64,000 bases of DNA, taken from Flavobacteriaceae bacterium (GTDB taxonomy: Bacteria; Bacteroidota; Bacteroidia; Flavobacteriales; Flavobacteriaceae). The stretch covers positions 62,001-126,000 of the forward strand of contig CANKLE010000009.1 in NCBI GenBank assembly GCA_947483075.1. The letters run 5' to 3'. The translations under genes were made by a program, and so were the position numbers. This document shows, piece after piece, positions 1 through 7,201 of the stretch (position 1 is its first letter; each line of letters starts with the position of its first letter). Under the pieces are notes generated by a model, which saw only the letters and a list, made by a program, of their open reading frames with translations, was not told where the DNA came from and ran no database searches.

Positions 1-256
1 AGCCGTCAATGAGTTTTAATACATTAAATTCTTTTTGGATTTTTTCGGAGTCAGCAGAGGTTCCCGGATTTGAAGTAGCATAATTGGCCAACTGTTCCCC
101 TAGCTGTTCGTCCTTGTAGGTGGCCATTCCAAAGTCAAATCCTTGAAAAAAACTACGCCAACTGGGTTCTACACTATCGGGGTTTTCGGTATATTCTTGG
201 TATAAATCGGCAAAAAATTGCGTGTGTGCTGCGTTTAAAAAGGAAAACCTATCCAT
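1..256 (-). CDS. sucA: 2-oxoglutarate dehydrogenase E1 component, N-terminal part (runs off the window)
   Basis: The visible 85 codons start at the ATG at 254-256 and read MDRFSFLNAAHTQFF, followed by a FADLYQEY...VEPSWRSFF motif. This is the N-terminal helix that 2-oxoglutarate dehydrogenase E1 (SucA) uses to contact the rest of the complex. SucA is the thiamine-diphosphate decarboxylase of the TCA-cycle complex that makes succinyl-CoA. The catalytic domains lie outside the window, so only the N-terminus supports the name. A TACTTTTG -7 box (293-300) lies about 37 bp upstream. The gene is divergent from the small secreted protein at 369-911. Confidence 0.88.
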   Translation of the reverse strand, partial: MDRFSFLNAAHTQFFADLYQEYTENPDSVEPSWRSFFQGFDFGMATYKDEQLGEQLANYATSNPGTSADSEKIQKEFNVLKLIDG

Positions 257-292
257 ATCGTATTGCGTATCCTGATTTGTAAAATAGTCCCG

Positions 293-300
293 CAAAAGTA
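293..300 (-). promoter_or_regulatory. -7 box candidate for sucA
   Basis: On the minus strand this reads TACTTTTG, a match to the Bacteroidota -7 consensus TAnnTTTG. It would give a leader of about 30 nt before the sucA ATG. No TTG sits at the expected 19 bp upstream, so only the -7 half is supported. Confidence 0.35.
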
Positions 301-368
301 CAATAATTGAGAATACCTGCGCATTTTTTTTACTTACTTTTATGGCCTAAATCCTTGATTTTTTTAGC

Positions 369-911
369 ATGAAAACAGCATTTCCCGCTTTCTCCCAAAA
401 AATAGGTGTTGCACTATTTATTTTATGTTTTGGCATCAACGTACATGCACAAGGTCCAAGAAGCAATTTTTGGAGTGAGCTGCAGTTCGGCGGAGGCTTT
501 GGTTTGGGCTTTTCTCGAGATTACACCAACGTCTTGGTTTCGCCCAGCGCAATCTATCCGGTCAATGATTATTTTGCAGCCGGTTTGGGCTTGCAGGGAA
601 GTTTTGTAAATGCCAAAAATTACATTGGGCATTCCTACACTTGCAAAATTCTGGGAGGAAGCCTCATTGGCTTGGTCAATCCGCTCGAAACGATTCAGCT
701 TTCGGCCGAGCTCGAAGAAATGCACGTGCAACAAACCATCGCGCGCGATGGCGGAGAAATTAAAGATGATTTTTGGAATACAGCCTTATTTTTGGGCCTG
801 GGGTTTCGCTCAGAAAACATTACCATTGGCATGCGGTACAATGTATTATTTAAGCAAACCGACGGCATCTATGCCGATCCGTATATGCCGTTTATCCGGT
901 TGTATTTTTAA
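369..911 (+). CDS. small secreted outer-membrane beta-barrel-type protein
   Basis: A 180-aa protein with a cleavable signal peptide ending in NVHAQ near residue 28. The rest alternates short hydrophobic and aromatic strands (FGGGFGLGFSRD, SPSAIYPVNDYFAAGLGLQ, FLGLGFRSENITIGMRYNVLF) and ends in the aromatic residue F, as outer-membrane barrels do. Flavobacterial homologues beside sucA are sometimes labelled alpha-ketoglutarate decarboxylase. Nothing in this sequence supports an enzyme, and that label probably leaked from the neighbour. The function is unknown; a small porin-like or structural barrel fits best. The gene is divergent from sucA with a gap of about 110 bp. Confidence 0.72.
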   Translation: MKTAFPAFSQKIGVALFILCFGINVHAQGPRSNFWSELQFGGGFGLGFSRDYTNVLVSPSAIYPVNDYFAAGLGLQGSFVNAKNYIGHSYTCKILGGSLIGLVNPLETIQLSAELEEMHVQQTIARDGGEIKDDFWNTALFLGLGFRSENITIGMRYNVLFKQTDGIYADPYMPFIRLYF

Positions 912-1218
912 TTGAAAATAAATGTCTAGATCATGCAATCGTGTTTATCCCCAAATACTTCAAAATCTTGTAAAAAGTATTATAAACATCACTCAAAATA
1001 AATCAAGAGATTGATTGCACGATGATAGACAAGTGAATTATAGTAGAAGTTATATCGAAGAATCTGAGGCAAAAATAAAATTCAAATTTTATACCGCTTG
1101 ATTTTTGGGCCCTGTTTTAGTTCAGATTTTTACTTTTTGAACTAAAAAAATTAATCGGGAAAAATTTAAATCCCCTGTTTTGTTTTGATCAAAGATCTAC
1201 TAAGCCGAGTGTTTATAA

Positions 1219-1231
1219 GGGGGGGGGGGGG
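1219..1231 (+). repeat. homopolymer G tract (13 G) upstream of an AraC-type regulator
   Basis: Thirteen consecutive G residues stand in an otherwise A/T-rich intergenic region, about 48 bp upstream of the likely -7 box and 120 bp upstream of the start codon. Long poly-G tracts are prone to slipped-strand length change. Read-length or assembly error at this tract is also possible. Confidence 0.8.
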
Positions 1232-1278
1232 TAAAATATATCTAGGAATGTATTTTAAAATTACATTTTTGATAATTT

Positions 1279-1286
1279 TACATTTG
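1279..1286 (+). promoter_or_regulatory. -7 box candidate for the AraC-type regulator
   Basis: TACATTTG matches TAnnTTTG and would give a leader of about 60 nt to the ATG at 1352. A second, weaker TACATTTA lies at 1312-1319. No correctly spaced TTG is present. Confidence 0.35.
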
Positions 1287-1351
1287 TTTTGGTTTAAAAA
1301 ACTTATGATTGTACATTTACCGGCTGATTTTTTTTCATTTAGCATATAAAT

Positions 1352-2518
1352 ATGGTATTGAGTATATCCATTACGGTTATTTTATTGTCTTTGTTGCTGC
1401 TTTATAATAATTTTTCTAAAAACAAAAATTCATTGTACATCTGCGGCAGCTTGATATGCATGAGCATTATTGCCATACTGCATCATTTTAGCGTAATAGA
1501 GCCGAACGTGTTTTGGATTGCCATCTTCTCGGGACATAGCTTGCCGTTTGGGTTTTTAATTGGACCATTTTTATACTTCTACACCCGAAATGCACTTGCA
1601 GGAAAAATAATTCATCGTCCCACCGATGGCTTGCATTACATTTCGTTTTTGATTGTACTGATCTCCATATTTCCCTATTATTTTACCCCCTTTGACTACA
1701 AACTAAAGTTGGCCCAAATGCTTGTTGCTGATGCCAACAACATGATTACGAAGATAAATTTTAGTTGGCTTTACCCCAGTTATTGGAATATTCTACTCAG
1801 GCCTGTGTTCCTTTTAACATACACTGTATTTTCAATTTATTTAATCTTCCATAAACTGAAGCAAAAAAAAATACCATTTTCTTTCAAAACGAGTGAATCC
1901 TCCCTAAAATGGTTGGTTATTATTAATTCTATTTTTTTACTCATTTCGCTGCTATATAGCTTGTTGACGGCCAATTTTTTCCTGCGTTTTGTTCAAAATA
2001 GAGAAGAGATTAACAGCTCTCCGTTTAGTTATCTTGTCTATGTGTTGATGTGCAGTTTACCTATACTGATGCTCGTTTTTCCTGAGATTTTGTATGATGT
2101 AAAAAAGAATAAAAAACCAAGCAAACCCGAACCTGTAGTGGAGGCAGACAACCACGAAGAGTTTGTAAAAACCACCCATTTAATCCTTGATTTTCTAAAA
2201 AAAGAAGAGAATTTAGCCAACCCAAAATTGGGAGTCACGTCGATTTGCAGCGCCTTAGGCCTTTCAAAAGAAGATGTAGACTATTGTTTTACGGTTGTAT
2301 TAAAGACCAAAATAGCCGCCATCAAAAAACAGCTTCGGGTAGAATTGGCCAAGGAAGAACTCAAAAAAGGAATGTTACTCGATCACTCGATGGAAGGGAT
2401 CTGGATGAAAGCCGGATTTACCTCTAAAACCAGTTTTTTTGTGGCATTCAAAGAGGTGACGGGACTTACGCCATTGGAGTATGTGAAATTGGTTGTTGAG
2501 GAAACAAAACCTGAGTAA
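1352..2518 (+). CDS. membrane-anchored AraC-family transcriptional regulator
   Basis: A 388-aa protein in two parts. Residues 1 to about 235 hold roughly seven hydrophobic membrane segments. After a charged linker (KKNKKPSKPEPVVEAD), residues from about 275 form an AraC-type helix-turn-helix domain ending in the signature MKAGFTSKTSFFVAFKEVTGLTPLEYVK. The layout, a membrane sensor with a cytoplasmic DNA-binding tail, is common in Flavobacteriia, usually with unknown ligand. It stands alone, converging on the gene at 2531 with a 12-bp gap. The G13 tract in its upstream region might affect expression. The domain call is firm; ligand and targets are unknown. Confidence 0.85.
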   Translation: MVLSISITVILLSLLLLYNNFSKNKNSLYICGSLICMSIIAILHHFSVIEPNVFWIAIFSGHSLPFGFLIGPFLYFYTRNALAGKIIHRPTDGLHYISFLIVLISIFPYYFTPFDYKLKLAQMLVADANNMITKINFSWLYPSYWNILLRPVFLLTYTVFSIYLIFHKLKQKKIPFSFKTSESSLKWLVIINSIFLLISLLYSLLTANFFLRFVQNREEINSSPFSYLVYVLMCSLPILMLVFPEILYDVKKNKKPSKPEPVVEADNHEEFVKTTHLILDFLKKEENLANPKLGVTSICSALGLSKEDVDYCFTVVLKTKIAAIKKQLRVELAKEELKKGMLLDHSMEGIWMKAGFTSKTSFFVAFKEVTGLTPLEYVKLVVEETKPE

Positions 2519-2530
2519 TTGCCAAGCAAC

Positions 2531-2890
2531 TTAACTCGAATACTTTGCCCGGTACCACACTTTTTGCCATTCGCGCTTAAGCAGAATAAAAGCGACCTCC
2601 TCTGCCAAAAGCACCAAATCAGTCCCGTCCAATTGTTTAATTTGCTCTTCGGGCACATCGACAATGTAAAGCAAATTGAGGTATTCGGCAAACTTGTACT
2701 GTATGAGGCGGTAAATTTTGTCGTGCAACTGGGCTTTGAGTTGCTGCGGGTCTATCGCCAAATCAAAATCTACAGCTTCGTTGGCCAAGGAAAAATCCTT
2801 GTTGAGTTGCACCACCAAATTATGGTACAACTGCTCGGCTTCGGCTTGATCTAATAATTGTGCTGCCGAAATGGGATACTGAAATGACAT
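2531..2890 (-). CDS. conserved hypothetical protein, partner of polyprenyl synthase
   Basis: A 119-aa soluble protein, acidic and rich in leucine and glutamine, predicted mainly helical, with no signal peptide or membrane segment. I recognise no domain with a known function. It begins 16 bp after the end of the polyprenyl synthase gene on the same strand, so the two are probably cotranscribed. Read as a real gene because of its length, normal codon use and operon position. A role tied to isoprenoid synthesis is only an inference from the neighbour. Confidence 0.65.
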   Translation of the reverse strand: MSFQYPISAAQLLDQAEAEQLYHNLVVQLNKDFSLANEAVDFDLAIDPQQLKAQLHDKIYRLIQYKFAEYLNLLYIVDVPEEQIKQLDGTDLVLLAEEVAFILLKREWQKVWYRAKYSS

Positions 2891-2906
2891 AATAGCAGAA
2901 ATTACA

Positions 2907-3881
2907 TTATACCGTGCGGTGCATCAAATTTTGCGCAAAGGCGATGAGCAAGGCTTTTTTGGAAGCGTCAAGAGGAAGTTCCTCAACCAACTGCAAGGCT
3001 TTTTGGGTGTACATTTCGATGGCGTCTTGGGTAGCTTTACTGGCTCCGGAATGGTCAAACAAACGCTTCACCGATTCTATCTTATCGGTATTATCGGTAG
3101 GCTGAATAGAAAATAACTGCGCCAATTGCATTTTATCAGTTGGCTCAGCATATTCCATTGCTTTGAGGTACAAATAGGTTTTTTTATTTTCGATGATGTC
3201 GCCGCCCACTTGTTTGCCAAAGGTTTCGGGATTGCCAAAGGCATCTAAGTAATCATCCTGCAACTGAAAGGCCAATCCTAAGTTGAGGCCAAAATCATAG
3301 AGCAATTGAGCATTATGGGCAGAAGTATTTGCAATTATCGCGCCCATTTTGAGGGCCGTAGCCACCAAAACTGCGGTTTTGTATTCGATCATTTTGAGGT
3401 ATTCGGGCTGCGTCACGTCGTCGCGATTTTCGAAATCGACATCCCATTGTTGGCCTTCACAGACTTCTAATGCGGTTTGGCTAAACAGTTGAACTAAAGT
3501 ATAAAAAACCTGAGGTTCGTAGCTTTCAAAATAACGGTAAGCCATAATGAGCATGGCATCGCCCGATAAAATCCCCGTATTTACATCCCATTTTTCGTGC
3601 ACCGTTTCGTGTCCTCGGCGCAGCGGAGCAGCATCCATAATGTCGTCGTGCACCAACGAAAAATTGTGAAATACCTCAACGGCCAATGCGGCAGGCAAAG
3701 CGTCTTGGTAATTGGCTTCAAACAATTCGGCGGCCAACAAGGTCAAGACCGGACGCAGGCGTTTTCCGCCCAAGCCCATAATATAGGAAACCGGCTCATA
3801 CAGGGCTTTTGGCTCTTTTACAAGCAGCTGCTTGGCCGCATATTGGGCAATGAATTCTTGGTATTGGGCAATGGAATGCAT
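2907..3881 (-). CDS. polyprenyl synthetase (trans-prenyl diphosphate synthase)
   Basis: A 324-aa all-helical isoprenyl diphosphate synthase that condenses isopentenyl diphosphate onto an allylic diphosphate. Both Mg-binding aspartate motifs are present: DDIMD at residues 79-83, followed by the RRG substrate-binding motif, and DDYLD at 209-213 preceded by FQLQ. GGKRLRP at 38-44 is the usual diphosphate-binding segment. The first motif lacks the two-residue insertion of typical bacterial farnesyl synthases, so chain length (geranylgeranyl or longer) cannot be fixed from sequence. The product could feed menaquinone side chains or undecaprenyl precursors. The gene leads a two-gene unit with the 119-aa protein at 2531. 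Confidence 0.92.
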   Translation of the reverse strand: MHSIAQYQEFIAQYAAKQLLVKEPKALYEPVSYIMGLGGKRLRPVLTLLAAELFEANYQDALPAALAVEVFHNFSLVHDDIMDAAPLRRGHETVHEKWDVNTGILSGDAMLIMAYRYFESYEPQVFYTLVQLFSQTALEVCEGQQWDVDFENRDDVTQPEYLKMIEYKTAVLVATALKMGAIIANTSAHNAQLLYDFGLNLGLAFQLQDDYLDAFGNPETFGKQVGGDIIENKKTYLYLKAMEYAEPTDKMQLAQLFSIQPTDNTDKIESVKRLFDHSGASKATQDAIEMYTQKALQLVEELPLDASKKALLIAFAQNLMHRTV

Positions 3882-3978
3882 GGAACTAATTTTTGGCTAA
3901 TTTAAGGCATTCACTTGGGATTCTCAAGAAGGAAAAATGAACTACTGTTAAAAAATTAAAAAACTTTGGAAACTATTT

Positions 3979-4007
3979 TTGTATTTAAAGTTTCCGGCGT
4001 AGTTTTG
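3979..4007 (+). promoter_or_regulatory. promoter of the tetR-RND efflux operon
   Basis: TTG at 3979-3981, an 18-bp spacer, then TAGTTTTG at 4000-4007 match the Bacteroidota pattern TTG/TAnnTTTG. The start of transcription would be near 4013, which makes an upstream ATG at 4022 too close and favours the start at 4046 for the regulator. Confidence 0.6.
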
Positions 4008-4045
4008 CCCCGCAATTTAGGGTGCATCGTTTCTCTTTTGCGGCA

Positions 4046-4657
4046 ATGAATTCCAAAAAAATGAAAGAAAAAATCATCAGAAAAGCCACCGAAATGTTCC
4101 TAAAACTGGGTTTTAAGAGCGTGACCATGGATGATATTGCTTGTGAAATGTGCATTTCGAAAAAAACCATCTACAAGTATTTTCAAAACAAAGAGGTGCT
4201 CATCGAAGAAGGGACTGCAGTGGTGCAGCATAAAATTCAGGGGATGATGAATGACATCATCGCGCAACAGTTTAATGCAATTGCTGAGAATTTTGAGATG
4301 CGCAAAAGCTTCAAAGAACTATTCAAGTCGGTAGATCACTCGCCGGCTTACCAACTCAAAAAACACTATCCTGAAATCTACAACAGCATGATGGCCGTGC
4401 AACTCAAGGAGTGTACTGTTTTGTTTAGTCAAAACATCGAAAAAGGAATTCGTGAAGGCTTATACCGTCCCGATATTGATTTGGCAACCGCCGTACAATT
4501 TTATTATACCTTGATTTTTTCGATCAACGAAAATACCCTATTAGAAAAAGAAGCCAAAGCCCTCGAAGCCAAAGCCCTCGAATACCATACCCGCGCCATT
4601 GCCACTTCGGCTGGCCTTATCGAACTCGAAAAACACTTATGCAACCCCTTACTTTAA
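4046..4657 (+). CDS. TetR/AcrR-family transcriptional repressor of the efflux operon
   Basis: With the start at 4046 the protein has 203 residues. The N-terminal TetR helix-turn-helix is clear: KEKIIRKATEMFLKLGF, then VTMDDIACEMCISKKTIYKYFQNKEVLI. The remainder is the helical ligand and dimer domain. It is the first gene of a unit with the outer-membrane, adaptor and pump genes (10-bp gap to the next), so it most likely represses its own promoter until an efflux substrate binds. Near the C-terminus a perfect 15-bp tandem duplication (4551-4580) repeats the peptide AKALE. The alternative ATG at 4061 is also possible. Confidence 0.9.
   Translation: MNSKKMKEKIIRKATEMFLKLGFKSVTMDDIACEMCISKKTIYKYFQNKEVLIEEGTAVVQHKIQGMMNDIIAQQFNAIAENFEMRKSFKELFKSVDHSPAYQLKKHYPEIYNSMMAVQLKECTVLFSQNIEKGIREGLYRPDIDLATAVQFYYTLIFSINENTLLEKEAKALEAKALEYHTRAIATSAGLIELEKHLCNPLL
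4551..4580 (+). repeat. perfect 15-bp tandem duplication inside tetR
   Basis: Two identical copies of AAGCCAAAGCCCTCG lie back to back (4551-4565 and 4566-4580). They keep the frame and duplicate five residues in a C-terminal helix. Confidence 0.9.
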
Positions 4658-4667
4658 TCCCTAATCC

Positions 4668-6005
4668 ATGAAAAAAAATGCCCTTCTAGGTTTGTTATTC
4701 ATAACCGCTGTGCTGCAGGCACAAGAAGCCCCCAAAAGCTATTCCTATAGTTTAGAACAAGCCATTAACCATGCCCTAAGCAATAACTATAGTGCAGTCA
4801 ATGCCAATCGAGACATTGCGATTGCCAAAAAGAAAAAATGGGAAACTACCGCCATGGGGTTGCCCCAAATTAATGCGGGGCTCGACTACCAAAACAACTT
4901 CGAATTGCAAAAGTCCTTGATTCCGGCTCAATTTTTTGGCGGAGCGCCGGGTGAATTTGCCGAAGTAGCTTTTGGCACCAAACACAACATGAATGCCCAC
5001 AGCAATTTGAGTCAACTTATTTTTGACGGTTCGTATATTGTGGCCTTGCAAGCGTGTAAAACCTATTTGAAGTACTACGAAAATGCACAAAAAAACACCG
5101 CAATAGCCGTCAAAGAAATGGTGATCAACACCTACGGAAACGTGCTCTTGGCCGAAGAAGGATTGGCCATAATAAAAAAGAACAAAGCCACCTTAGAAAA
5201 AACCTTGTTCGAAACCAATGAAACCTTCAAAAATGGATTAATCGAAGAGGAAAACGTAGAACAATTGCAAATTACCTTGGCAACCCTAAACAGCAACCTT
5301 GCCTACACAGAGCGTTTGCTCGAGATTGCCCAAAAAATGCTCAAAGTAACTTTGGGTATGGAACTCGCCGATACCTTGGTGCTCACCGACAAATTAGATC
5401 AGTTGAGCGTTTCTAATTTGGATTTGGCTTTTGCCCAAAAGGGTTTTGTGGTAAATGACAACATCAATTACCAAATTGTACAAAACTTTACCGACCAAAA
5501 ACAATTAGAACTGAAACTCGAAAAATCTAGGGCCTTGCCTTCGCTTCGTGCCAATGTAAACTTTGGGTACAATGCATTCAATAACCAATTTGCTTTTTTT
5601 ACCCCAAGCCAACATTGGATGAATTATTCGAACTTGGGCATGAGTTTAAGTGTACCTGTTTTTAGTTCATTCATGCGCAGCGCGAGAACACAACAAGCCC
5701 GCATAGCAGTAGACATAGCCAAAACACAACTCAAAGAAGCTGCACAAAAATTGCAATTGCAATACGAAAAGGCCAAAAGCGACTATGAGTTTAGCATTGA
5801 AGAATATACCACTTCTAAAAATAATTTGCGTTTGGCCGAACGCATTGAGAAAAAACAAGAAATCAAATTTGGCGAAGGCTTGTCTTCTAGCTTCGAATTT
5901 AGCGAGGCACAACGCCAATTGTACAGTGCACAACAAAACTACTTGCAGTCGATGGTAAACATCATTAACAAAAAAGCGGCGCTAGCCTCCGTACTCAATA
6001 ACTAA
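4668..6005 (+). CDS. TolC-family outer-membrane efflux protein
   Basis: A 445-aa protein with a signal peptide (cleavage probably after LQAQ near residue 19) and two repeats of the outer-membrane efflux family, each with long heptad-rich helices such as residues about 150-230 and 350-430 (AQQARIAVDIAKTQLKEAAQKLQLQYEKAK). It would trimerise into the outer-membrane exit duct for the pump encoded by the next two genes. It follows tetR by 10 bp and precedes the adaptor by 32 bp. The family assignment is firm. The substrate is not predictable. Confidence 0.92.
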   Translation: MKKNALLGLLFITAVLQAQEAPKSYSYSLEQAINHALSNNYSAVNANRDIAIAKKKKWETTAMGLPQINAGLDYQNNFELQKSLIPAQFFGGAPGEFAEVAFGTKHNMNAHSNLSQLIFDGSYIVALQACKTYLKYYENAQKNTAIAVKEMVINTYGNVLLAEEGLAIIKKNKATLEKTLFETNETFKNGLIEEENVEQLQITLATLNSNLAYTERLLEIAQKMLKVTLGMELADTLVLTDKLDQLSVSNLDLAFAQKGFVVNDNINYQIVQNFTDQKQLELKLEKSRALPSLRANVNFGYNAFNNQFAFFTPSQHWMNYSNLGMSLSVPVFSSFMRSARTQQARIAVDIAKTQLKEAAQKLQLQYEKAKSDYEFSIEEYTTSKNNLRLAERIEKKQEIKFGEGLSSSFEFSEAQRQLYSAQQNYLQSMVNIINKKAALASVLNN

Positions 6006-6037
6006 TCCAATTCAGAATTTCAAATAGTACTAAACAG

Positions 6038-7174
6038 ATGAAAAAAATTATCTTACTCTCAACCTTATCCTTGGCCTTGTTTTCATGTGGAAATGGCGAA
6101 AACAAAAGCATCGAATCTATTTTAGCCTCCAAAAATACGGCGATCCTCTCGGCCAAAAAAGCCGAATTGCAAGCGCAAATTATCTTATTAGAAGAAGCCT
6201 TATCAAAATTAGATACCCTAAAAGAAGAAGCCTTAGTAGCCATTCAGCCCGTAAACGATACCGTTTTTTCGCATTACCTAGAAGTGCAAGGGAACATCAA
6301 CACCAAAGAAAACATTTTAATTCAGCCCGAAATTCCTGGTACTCTTGTTGCCTTGCAAGCAAAAGCAGGACAACAGGTAGTAAAAGGGCAAGAATTGGGA
6401 CGCGTAGACGACGGCGGAATGAGCCAGCAATTGGCCAGCATAGAAAACCAATATGCCTTAGCCAAAACCACCTTTGAGCGCCAAAAGAATTTATGGAGTC
6501 AAAAAATTGGTTCTGAAATTCAATTCTTGAATGCCCAAACCCAAATGATTAGCGCCCAAAAGGCTGTGGCACAACTCAAAGCCCAATTGGCCAAAACGGT
6601 GATAAGAGCGCCATTTACAGGTGTAATTGACGAGGTGTTTGTAGAACGTGGCGAAGTTGTGAGTGCCAACCCAACAGGCTTGATGCGTTTGGTGAACTTA
6701 AACAACATGTATGTATCAACAACGGTGCCCGAAACCTATATTGGGAAACTAAAAATTGGCACTGCCGTAGAGGTAAACTTGAGTGCCTTAGGAAAATCCT
6801 ACACCGGTAAAGTACGCCAGATTGCGAGCAACATCAACCCCAACAACCGCAGCTTTGGCATTGAAATTGCCGTTCCCAATACCGATAATTTGTTGCGTCC
6901 CAATCAGGTGGCCAAACTAAAAATCACCGATTATGTAAATCCAAAAGCCATAACAATTCCTTCTACAAGCATTCAAAAAGATGCGCAAGGCTATCAATTT
7001 GTATTTACCGCTACCGCCATAAAAGGCAACACCGCTATAGCGAAAAAGACCTTGGTTGTGCTCGGGAAATCGGGCAACAATGTGACCGAAATCTTGAGTG
7101 GCTTGCAGCCCAAGGATCAAATTGTGACCGACGGAGTCAACTCAATTTCGGATGGCATGAAATTGAATTTTTAA
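6038..7174 (+). CDS. RND efflux periplasmic adaptor lipoprotein (membrane-fusion protein)
   Basis: A 378-aa HlyD/AcrA-type adaptor. The N-terminus is a lipoprotein signal with the lipobox cysteine at residue 17 (SLALFSCGNG). A short coiled coil follows, then the biotinyl-lipoyl-like domain (GTLVALQAKAGQQVVKGQELGRVD), a helical hairpin (QYALAKTTFERQKNLW to KAVAQLKAQLAKT), the second lipoyl half (VIRAPFTGVIDEVFVERGEVV), and a beta-barrel and membrane-proximal domain. It links the inner-membrane pump (7202) to the TolC-like duct (4668) and is encoded between them. The family is certain; the drug or metabolite exported is unknown. Confidence 0.93.
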   Translation: MKKIILLSTLSLALFSCGNGENKSIESILASKNTAILSAKKAELQAQIILLEEALSKLDTLKEEALVAIQPVNDTVFSHYLEVQGNINTKENILIQPEIPGTLVALQAKAGQQVVKGQELGRVDDGGMSQQLASIENQYALAKTTFERQKNLWSQKIGSEIQFLNAQTQMISAQKAVAQLKAQLAKTVIRAPFTGVIDEVFVERGEVVSANPTGLMRLVNLNNMYVSTTVPETYIGKLKIGTAVEVNLSALGKSYTGKVRQIASNINPNNRSFGIEIAVPNTDNLLRPNQVAKLKITDYVNPKAITIPSTSIQKDAQGYQFVFTATAIKGNTAIAKKTLVVLGKSGNNVTEILSGLQPKDQIVTDGVNSISDGMKLNF

Positions 7175-7201
7175 TCATACACAAGGTCTAAACCACACAT
7201 T

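Larger units (their letters stand above)
912..1351 (+). other. 440-bp intergenic region with dyad, G13 tract and a -7 box
   Basis: I see no gene here. It is A/T rich and contains a perfect 7-bp inverted repeat, TAGTTCA (1118-1124) and TGAACTA (1138-1144), a run of thirteen G at 1219-1231, and a TACATTTG box at 1279-1286 that could start the regulator gene at 1352. The dyad lacks a T tract on either strand, so it is more likely an operator-like site than a terminator. Confidence 0.5.

Noticed and set aside
369..911. Alpha-ketoglutarate decarboxylase, as homologues are sometimes named
   Set aside because: The sequence is a small secreted beta-barrel-like protein with no cofactor or catalytic motif; the name fits the neighbour sucA.
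1118..1144. Terminator from the TAGTTCA/TGAACTA inverted repeat
   Set aside because: Neither strand has a T run after the stem; it was kept only as an operator-like dyad.
2038..2238. Short antisense frame opposite the AraC-type regulator
   Set aside because: No support beyond being open; the regulator on the plus strand has clear domains.
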